Shown here: positions 1-5,171 of the stretch, in pieces | How the letters are laid out: the number at the start of each line of letters is the position of its first letter | Position numbering within the stretch: the first letter of the stretch is position 1 | DNA from: an uncultured Actinomycetes bacterium | Lineage (GTDB): Bacteria > Actinomycetota > Actinomycetes > S36-B12 | Assembly: GCA_937876275.1 (NCBI GenBank) | Contig: CALFIA010000204.1 | Coordinates: 1 to 6,568, forward strand | DNA: 6,568 bases | Direction of reading: 5' to 3' | Notes under the pieces: generated by a model | What the model was told of the DNA's origin: nothing | The model's input: only the letters and a program-made list of their open reading frames with translations | Database searches by the model: none | Position numbers and translations under genes: made by a program

Positions 1-807
1 ATCGACTTCAGCGACATCGATGAGATCCGCCGCACAGTCGAGTACTGCAATCAGATTCCGGTCAATGAGCGTCACCCCTATGGCGGCGACCTGGTCTACA
101 CCGCCTTCTCGGGCTCGCATCAAGATGCGATCAACAAGGGCCTGAAGGTGATGGAGGCCGAGGCAGCCGAACTTGGCATCAACGTCGATGACCACCTCTG
201 GGCTGTGCCGTACCTGCCGATCGACCCGAAGGATGTCGGTCGCACCTACGAGGCTGTCATTCGCGTGAATTCGCAGTCCGGCAAGGGCGGCGTCACCTAC
301 ATCATGCGTACCGAGCACAAGCTCGATCTCCCCCGCCGGCTCCAGATCGAGTTCTCCTCGGTGATCCAACGCGTGACAGATGATGAGGGCGGCGAGATCA
401 GCGGCGCCGAGATGTGGAACATCTTCTCCGCCGAGTACCTCCCGGATCCGGCGGCGCCCTGGGGACGCTTCTCCCTAAAATCGGTCAAGCAGGATTCCGC
501 TGTCGACGGCGAGACGAGCATCGATGCGGTCATCGTCGACAACGGTGCCGAGGTGAGCCTCACTGGCACCGGCAATGGTCCGATTGCTGCATTCTGCGAC
601 GCACTGGGCAAGCATGGCGTTGACGTGCGCGTTCTCGACTATGCCGAGCATGCCATGAGCGCCGGCGGTGACGCCAAGGCGGCGTCCTATCTCGAGTGTG
701 CGGTTGATGGCATCGTGCTGTGGGGTGTGGGCATTGATCCCTCGATCACGACCTCCTCGCTCAAGGCGATCATCTCCGCGGTGAACCGGGCCGTTCGCCA
801 CTCATGA
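1..807 (+). CDS. leuA: 2-isopropylmalate synthase, C-terminal part (5' truncated by window edge)
   Basis: LeuA condenses acetyl-CoA with 2-oxoisovalerate to form 2-isopropylmalate, the first committed step of leucine synthesis in the cytoplasm. The reading frame is open from base 1 and ends at TGA 805-807, giving 268 visible residues; roughly the first 300 of the usual 560-640 are missing. Visible residues 25-31 read HPYGGDL, followed by VYTAFSGSHQDAI, a block typical of the long LeuA class found in actinobacteria and yeast. Residues about 90-102 carry NSQSGKGGVTYIM, near the end of the catalytic and linker region. From about residue 132 to the end is the LeuA dimerisation/regulatory domain, the leucine feedback module, with a GTGNGP glycine-rich turn near 189-194. 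It looks intact. The catalytic TIM-barrel metal and substrate residues are mostly outside the window. The stop overlaps the start of the downstream acetyltransferase gene, so the two are probably cotranscribed. Confidence 0.96.
   Translation: MDFSDIDEIRRTVEYCNQIPVNERHPYGGDLVYTAFSGSHQDAINKGLKVMEAEAAELGINVDDHLWAVPYLPIDPKDVGRTYEAVIRVNSQSGKGGVTYIMRTEHKLDLPRRLQIEFSSVIQRVTDDEGGEISGAEMWNIFSAEYLPDPAAPWGRFSLKSVKQDSAVDGETSIDAVIVDNGAEVSLTGTGNGPIAAFCDALGKHGVDVRVLDYAEHAMSAGGDAKAASYLECAVDGIVLWGVGIDPSITTSSLKAIISAVNRAVRHS
804..807 (+). other. ATGA stop/start overlap, leuA to acetyltransferase
   Basis: The leuA stop TGA (805-807) and the acetyltransferase ATG (804-806) share bases. The preceding 20 bases are pyrimidine- and GC-rich with no AGGAGG-like element. 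This suggests translational coupling by termination and reinitiation. The overlap is read directly; the coupling is inferred. Confidence 0.8.
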
Positions 808-1367
808 GCGTGGGCGAATTGCGCCTGCCGATCCGCACGGAACGGCTCACCATTCGCGCCCTTACGCTCGATGACGCTGAGAACCATGCTCGGATGACGA
901 GTGATCCCACCGTCGTCCGCTACCTCTACGAGGATGTTCTCGACTCGCAGGCATCACTCGAGCATCTCGAGCGCCGAATTCCTGCCCAACTTCCGGCCGA
1001 ACGAGAATGGCTCAACCTCGCTGTCGAGATCGATGGTCGGTATCTCGGCGAGGTAGGGGTGTACCTCGGCAGCATCGTCAACGGTCACTGCGAGGTCGGC
1101 TATGTCTTTCTTCCCGAGGCAGGTGGGCACGGATACGCCACGGAAGCCACGGCCGCCATGGTTGACCTTGCCTTCGACGAACTCGGTGCGCATCGCGTTG
1201 CCGGTCGCCTCGATGCACGAAATCGGGCATCGGCAAAACTTCTGGAGCGACTGGGCTTTCGACTTGAGGGCACGTTCATCGAGAACGAATTCGTCAAGGG
1301 CGAGTGGACCGATGAAGCGATCTACGCCATCACCGAAGCCGAGTGGCGCGCTCGCGCAACCAGCTGA
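804..1367 (+). CDS. GNAT-family N-acetyltransferase, RimJ/RimL type
   Basis: A 187-residue cytosolic protein with the single-domain GNAT fold, expected to transfer acetyl from acetyl-CoA to an amine. The N-terminal strand reads LPIRTERLTIRAL (residues 8-20), the standard opening of the RimJ/RimL (Acetyltransf_3) group. The acetyl-CoA pyrophosphate loop is EAGGHGYATEA (105-115), with glycines 107, 108 and 110. The C-terminal block ARNRASAKLLERLGF (138-152) is the family's hallmark helix and 'NxxSxxlleklGF' motif. The length is normal for the family. The ATG at 804 overlaps the leuA stop as ATGA, and no purine-rich ribosome site precedes it, so translation probably depends on reinitiation after leuA. 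An alternative GTG lies two codons downstream. The substrate is unknown: members acetylate ribosomal protein N-termini, small amines, antibiotics or amino acids, and coupling to leuA does not settle which. The family assignment is firm; a specific function is not. Confidence 0.9.
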   Translation: MSVGELRLPIRTERLTIRALTLDDAENHARMTSDPTVVRYLYEDVLDSQASLEHLERRIPAQLPAEREWLNLAVEIDGRYLGEVGVYLGSIVNGHCEVGYVFLPEAGGHGYATEATAAMVDLAFDELGAHRVAGRLDARNRASAKLLERLGFRLEGTFIENEFVKGEWTDEAIYAITEAEWRARATS

Positions 1368-1371
1368 GAAA

Positions 1372-3327
1372 TCACGCTGACTGCTCCGGTTCGGCAAACT
1401 GGCTCTGATACAGCTCGTAGTAGTAGCCACGTTCGGCCATCAACTGCTCATGCGTGCCCTGTTCAACGATTCTGCCTTCACGCATGACGATGATGACGTC
1501 GGCGTTGCGAATAGTCGAGAGTCGGTGCGCGATCACGAAGCTCGTGCGCCCGCGCCGCAGCTCCGACATGGCCCGCTGGATCAGCACCTCAGTGCGGGTA
1601 TCGACCGAGCTCGTAGCCTCATCGAGAATCAGCACGGCGGGGTCGGCGAGGAATGCTCGAGCGATGGTGAGCAACTGCCGTTCGCCGGCACTGATGTTGG
1701 CCGCCTGCTCACTCAGCTTGGTCGCGAAACCCTCTGGCAGCGTGCGAATGAAGTGCTCGGCGAAGGAGGCCCTCGCTGCGCGCTCCACGTCGCCTGGAGT
1801 CGGACTGTCGGCACCGTATGCAATGTTGTCGTAGATCGTGCCCTCGAAGAGCCAGGTGTCTTGCAGCACCATGCCGAAGCACCGACGAACATCTGCGCGA
1901 GTTGCCTCGCGAGAGTCAACGCCGTCGATAAGGATTCGGCCGGACTGGATCTCGTAGAACCTCATCAGGAGATTGACCAAGGTGGTCTTGCCGGCACCGG
2001 TCGGCCCGACTATCGCGACCGTCTGACCGGGCACGACGTCAAGACTCATGTCCTCGATGAGAGGCGTATCAGCGAGATAGCGAAAACGGACGTTCTCGAA
2101 ACTGATGCGACCTGACACGTCGGCGAGTTCGACCGGATGCTCGGGGTCGGGCTCCTGGTCTTGCGCATCAAGAAGCTCGAAAACTCGTTCGGCAGACGCA
2201 GCACCTGACTGGAGCAGGTTTGCGACTCCGGCAATCTGCGTGATCGGCATCGTGAACTGACGCGAATACTGAATGAAGGCCTGAACGTCTCCCAGTGACA
2301 TCGACCCACTCGCCACTCGCAAGCCACCGAACACGGCGATAGCCACGTAGTTGAGATTCGAGATCAGCATGAGCGAGGGCTGAATGATGCCCGAGATGAA
2401 TTGCGCTCGAAAGCTACTCTCGGCCATTGCCTCGTTGGTCCGGTCGAAGTCGGCGATGGCGCGCTGCCGATGCCCGTATACGCGCACGAGTTCGTGACCG
2501 GAGAACATCTCTTCCACATGGGAGTTCAACTCGCCGGTCGACTTCCACTGCGCAGCGAAATGTGGCTTCGAACGCTTGGCAATCACCATGGTGACAATGA
2601 AGGACAGCGGCACCGTGAGAACCGAGATGAGCGCAAGGATCGGCGAGATCCAGATCATCATGGCAAGAACGCCAATGACTGTGAGCACAGCCGTGACGAG
2701 CTGGGTGAGCGTCTGCTGCAGGGTCATCGAGATGTTGTCGATGTCATTAGTGACCCGACTGAGCAGGTCACCCCTCGAGGTCGAGTCGAAGTAGCTGAGC
2801 GGTAGCCGACCGAGTTTCGCGTCGACGTCCTCGCGAAGCCGGTACATCGTGCGTTGAGTGACGCCAGCCATGAGGTAGTTCTGGGCCCAGGCCAAGACAG
2901 AGGCGAGGAAGTAAACCACGGCCACGAGCGCGAGCAGCCGCGCCAACGCTGCGAAATCAACCCCGTTGGTGACGGTCATTGCCGCGAGCATGTCGGCCTG
3001 AGTGCCCTGCCCGCTTGCACGGAGTTTCTCGACGGCCTGTGCTTGAGTGACCCCAGCAGGAATCTGGTTGCCGATGACGCCGTCGAAGATGAGATTCGTG
3101 GCGTTGCCGAGAAGCTTCGGGCCAAGCACCGTGAGGAACACACTCGCGATGCCGAGAATGAGCACGAGAACTGCAATCTTGCGTTCCGGGTGCAAGCGTG
3201 ACGCAAAGCGTCTGAGGGATCCCCGGAAGTCCTTGGCCTTCTCCGCCGAAGGAGTCATGGCCATGCCAGGAGGGCCGCCACCCATCGGGCCGCGAACAGG
3301 GGGTGCAGGAGGGCGTTGGGCACTCAT
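1372..3327 (-). CDS. Heterodimeric ABC exporter subunit with the catalytic NBD (TM288/LmrD-like)
   Basis: A 651-residue fused membrane-domain/ATPase half-transporter of the inner membrane, family of LmrD, TM288 and Rv1272c. The N-terminus (1-30) is rich in proline, glycine and methionine and is followed by a basic stretch. Six membrane segments lie near 50-72, 127-148, 208-228, 230-250, 312-335 and 348-370. A polar insertion of about 40 residues (85-125) separates the first two, probably outside the membrane. YFDSTSRGDLLSRVTNDIDN (179-198) is the family's coupling-helix block. In the ATPase: A-loop Tyr417, Walker A GPTGAGKTT (441-449), Q-loop Gln489, signature ISAGERQ (545-551, diverged from LSGGQ), Walker B VLILDE (565-570) with catalytic Glu570, D-loop SSVD, and switch His601. 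It therefore keeps its own catalytic residues but offers a poor signature to its partner. The ATG start overlaps the partner's stop. The substrate is unknown; relatives are mostly called multidrug exporters. Confidence 0.94.
   Translation of the reverse strand: MSAQRPPAPPVRGPMGGGPPGMAMTPSAEKAKDFRGSLRRFASRLHPERKIAVLVLILGIASVFLTVLGPKLLGNATNLIFDGVIGNQIPAGVTQAQAVEKLRASGQGTQADMLAAMTVTNGVDFAALARLLALVAVVYFLASVLAWAQNYLMAGVTQRTMYRLREDVDAKLGRLPLSYFDSTSRGDLLSRVTNDIDNISMTLQQTLTQLVTAVLTVIGVLAMMIWISPILALISVLTVPLSFIVTMVIAKRSKPHFAAQWKSTGELNSHVEEMFSGHELVRVYGHRQRAIADFDRTNEAMAESSFRAQFISGIIQPSLMLISNLNYVAIAVFGGLRVASGSMSLGDVQAFIQYSRQFTMPITQIAGVANLLQSGAASAERVFELLDAQDQEPDPEHPVELADVSGRISFENVRFRYLADTPLIEDMSLDVVPGQTVAIVGPTGAGKTTLVNLLMRFYEIQSGRILIDGVDSREATRADVRRCFGMVLQDTWLFEGTIYDNIAYGADSPTPGDVERAARASFAEHFIRTLPEGFATKLSEQAANISAGERQLLTIARAFLADPAVLILDEATSSVDTRTEVLIQRAMSELRRGRTSFVIAHRLSTIRNADVIIVMREGRIVEQGTHEQLMAERGYYYELYQSQFAEPEQSA
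3324..3327 (-). other. ATGA stop/start overlap between the two ABC genes
   Basis: On the minus strand the 577-residue subunit ends in TGA within the ATGA that starts the 651-residue subunit. This arrangement favours coupled, near equimolar synthesis, as expected for two halves of one heterodimer. The overlap is read directly; stoichiometric coupling is inferred. Confidence 0.85.
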
Positions 3328-5057
3328 GAGGCCTCAGCCGCCTCAGCTTGGGAGTCGACGATTTCGCGGTAGGTCTCGCAACTGTCGAGTAGTTCGTGGT
3401 GGGTGCCACGGCCGACAATGTGGCCTTCATCCATCACCAGGATCTGGTCAGCGGTCGTGATCGACGCGACCCGCTGGGCCACGATGATCACCGTGGCGCC
3501 CTCCGTGGAGTCACGAAGTGCTCGCCTGAGCCGGGCATCGGTGGCGTAGTCGAGGGCCGAGAAACTGTCGTCGAAGACATAGATGGCCGGACGCCGCACG
3601 AGTGCGCGCGCGATGGCAAGACGTTGGCGTTGTCCGCCCGAGAAGTTAGCTCCGCCCTGGTCGACGGGCGACTCTAGTTGGTCGGGAAGCGCGCGCACGA
3701 AATCCTCAGCCTGCGCAATGCGGAGGGCTTCCCACATCTGAGCCTCAGAAGCGTCCGGAGAGCCGAAACGAAGGTTGCTTGCGATGGTGCCAGCGAACAG
3801 GAAGGCACGCTGTGGCACGAGACCGAAGGATTGCCAGAGCTCTTCCTGGGGAATTTCGCGCACATCGATTCCCGACACGTCCACCGAGCCTGAGGTCACA
3901 TCGAGAAGGCGTGGAAGAAGGTTGACCACCGTGGTCTTGCCCGAGCCGGTGCCACCGATGATGGCGGTGGTCGTTCCCGGGAGAAATTCGATGTCGATGC
4001 CCTGGAGGATCGACTCCTCAGCGCCGGGGTAACGGAAGCTGACATCGCGCAGCACAACATGACCGACCCGTTCACCATCCGGAATCTCCCGATGGGGCAT
4101 GTCAACGATGTCAGGCACGGTACCGAGCACCTCATTGATGCGATCTGCCGAGGCTGCAGCGCGCGGAACCATCATCAAGGTCATCACGGCCATCATCACC
4201 GAGAAGAGGATTTGCATGATGTACGCGAGAAATGCCGTCAGGTTGCCGATGGGCATCGAGCCCTCAGCGACTAGGTGCCCGCCGAACCACAGCACAGCGA
4301 CCGAAGAGAGGTTCATGATGAGCAGGAGCATCGGTAGTACGAGGGCGAAGATGCGTGTGACCTTCAATGTCGTTCCGGTGAGATCGGCATTGGCCTCGGC
4401 GAAGCGCAGCTCCTCGATTGGCGTGCGATTGAAGGCTCGCACGACGCGAATTCCCGTCAAGTTCTCGCGGAGTACCTGATTGACGCGGTCGATCTTGACC
4501 TGCATCACCTTGAACAGCGGAATCGCCTTGAACACCATAATCGAGATCACTGCCAGCATGAGCGGGATGATCACGATGAGAAGCAGCGACAATTGAGCGT
4601 TTTCGCGAATCGCCATGATGACGGCGCCAACTGCGGTGATGGGCGCCAGGACCATCATCGTCAGGCCGGTCATGACGAGCATTTGGATCTGCTGCACATC
4701 GTTGGTGTTGCGCGTGATCAGCGAGGGCACGCCAAGTGCATTGACCTGACTGAGGGAGAGCGACTCGACTCTTCGAAACAGGTCACCGCGAATATCGCGA
4801 CCAAGACGCATCGCAGTGCGCGCACTGAAGTAGACCGCGATGACTGAGGAGATTCCGAGAATGAGTGAGATGAGCAGCATCAGCCCACCGGCGCGCAGGA
4901 TGTAGCCGATATCACCGGTGATGACACCTTGATTGATGATGTCGGCGTTGAGGTTCGGGAGATAGAGGTTGGTGATCACCTGAATGAGCAGGAGGAAGGC
5001 AATCAGGACCAGGACGAGTCGATGCGGTCGCAGGTACCGACCGAGCAACGAGTTCAC
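3324..5057 (-). CDS. Heterodimeric ABC exporter subunit with degenerate ATP site (TM287/LmrC-like)
   Basis: A 577-residue half-transporter, first gene of the exporter operon, resembling LmrC, TM287 and Rv1273c. Membrane segments lie near 13-33, 55-76, 128-148, 156-176, 237-258 and 273-296. PSLITRNTNDVQQIQ (111-125) is the family's coupling-helix block. In the ATPase: A-loop Tyr343, Walker A GGTGSGKTT (368-376), Q-loop Gln416, canonical signature FSGGQRQ (472-478), and Walker B IYVFDD (492-497), where Asp497 replaces the catalytic Glu. The switch position is Gln528 (VAQRV) instead of His. These two changes are the established marks of the non-hydrolysing site in heterodimeric exporters, while its intact signature completes the partner's active site. 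The start is GTG at 5055-5057: an in-frame TAG at 5067-5069 bounds it upstream, and the protein begins at the usual place just before RYLRPHR. No good ribosome site precedes it. The substrate is unknown. Confidence 0.94.
   Translation of the reverse strand: MNSLLGRYLRPHRLVLVLIAFLLLIQVITNLYLPNLNADIINQGVITGDIGYILRAGGLMLLISLILGISSVIAVYFSARTAMRLGRDIRGDLFRRVESLSLSQVNALGVPSLITRNTNDVQQIQMLVMTGLTMMVLAPITAVGAVIMAIRENAQLSLLLIVIIPLMLAVISIMVFKAIPLFKVMQVKIDRVNQVLRENLTGIRVVRAFNRTPIEELRFAEANADLTGTTLKVTRIFALVLPMLLLIMNLSSVAVLWFGGHLVAEGSMPIGNLTAFLAYIMQILFSVMMAVMTLMMVPRAAASADRINEVLGTVPDIVDMPHREIPDGERVGHVVLRDVSFRYPGAEESILQGIDIEFLPGTTTAIIGGTGSGKTTVVNLLPRLLDVTSGSVDVSGIDVREIPQEELWQSFGLVPQRAFLFAGTIASNLRFGSPDASEAQMWEALRIAQAEDFVRALPDQLESPVDQGGANFSGGQRQRLAIARALVRRPAIYVFDDSFSALDYATDARLRRALRDSTEGATVIIVAQRVASITTADQILVMDEGHIVGRGTHHELLDSCETYREIVDSQAEAAEAS
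3332..3335 (-). promoter_or_regulatory. Possible ribosome-binding GAGG before the second ABC gene
   Basis: On the minus strand GAGG ends four bases before the ATG, somewhat close. A second GAGG sits at 3341-3344, thirteen bases before it. Both fall in a short tandem repeat of GCTGAGGC that encodes the Ala/Glu tail of the upstream subunit, so the match may be partly coding coincidence. Confidence 0.35.
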
Positions 5058-5063
5058 CGTTCG

Positions 5064-5069
5064 ACTCTA
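5064..5069 (-). promoter_or_regulatory. Candidate -10 box of a leaderless-type promoter for the ABC operon
   Basis: TAGAGT on the minus strand fits the actinobacterial TAnnnT -10 pattern and ends exactly six bases before the GTG start, the spacing expected if transcription starts at the GTG. The absence of a clear ribosome site agrees with a leaderless message. There is no convincing -35 hexamer. An alternative -10, TACGGT at 5080-5085, would give a leader of about 15 bases containing GGGG (5071-5074). Such six-base patterns are frequent, so this is tentative. Confidence 0.35.
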
Positions 5070-5124
5070 ACCCCACCGCACCGTAGTTCTCCCGCGCTCC
5101 CCTACGAGCGAACGCCTGACAAGC

Positions 5125-5161
5125 CGAAGGGGGCCACGGTCATCGACCATGGCCCCCTTCG
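5125..5161 (-). terminator. Strong bipartite hairpin after serA, probable terminator
   Basis: Arms 5125-5136 and 5150-5161 are perfect inverted repeats of 12 bp (CGAAGGGGGCCA and its complement). Inside, after one C/A mismatch, GGTC (5138-5141) pairs with GACC (5145-5148), leaving a three-base loop. The hairpin begins ten bases after the serA stop. The minus strand beyond it has no run of T, so this is a GC-rich, U-poor terminator of the kind common in actinobacteria. It separates serA from the exporter operon on the same strand. Nothing else of note was found in the 114-base gap except the candidate promoter. Confidence 0.8.
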
Positions 5162-5171
5162 CGTTGCCTGC

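Noticed and set aside
1346..1357. GCGC-loop-GCGC as a terminator between the convergent genes
   Set aside because: The stem is only four bp, sits inside the acetyltransferase coding sequence and has no T tract, so I did not annotate it.
954..1430. Open frame of 158 codons on the minus strand opposite the acetyltransferase
   Set aside because: It overlaps the GNAT gene and the exporter 3' end in a different frame and has no recognisable motif; a shadow.
1450..2115. Open frame of 221 codons on the plus strand opposite the 651-aa exporter subunit
   Set aside because: It is antisense to the conserved ATPase domain and shows no family features; it is explained by GC-biased codon use of the true gene.
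3328..3347. Short tandem repeat of GCTGAGGC at the end of the 577-aa subunit gene
   Set aside because: Two copies of eight bases encode an Ala/Glu tail. This is too short to be called a repeat element and is noted only as the source of the GAGG motifs.
2957..3430. Open frame of 157 codons on the minus strand spanning the junction of the exporter genes
   Set aside because: It is in another frame of both true genes, rich in Arg, Ser, Pro and His, and without domain features.
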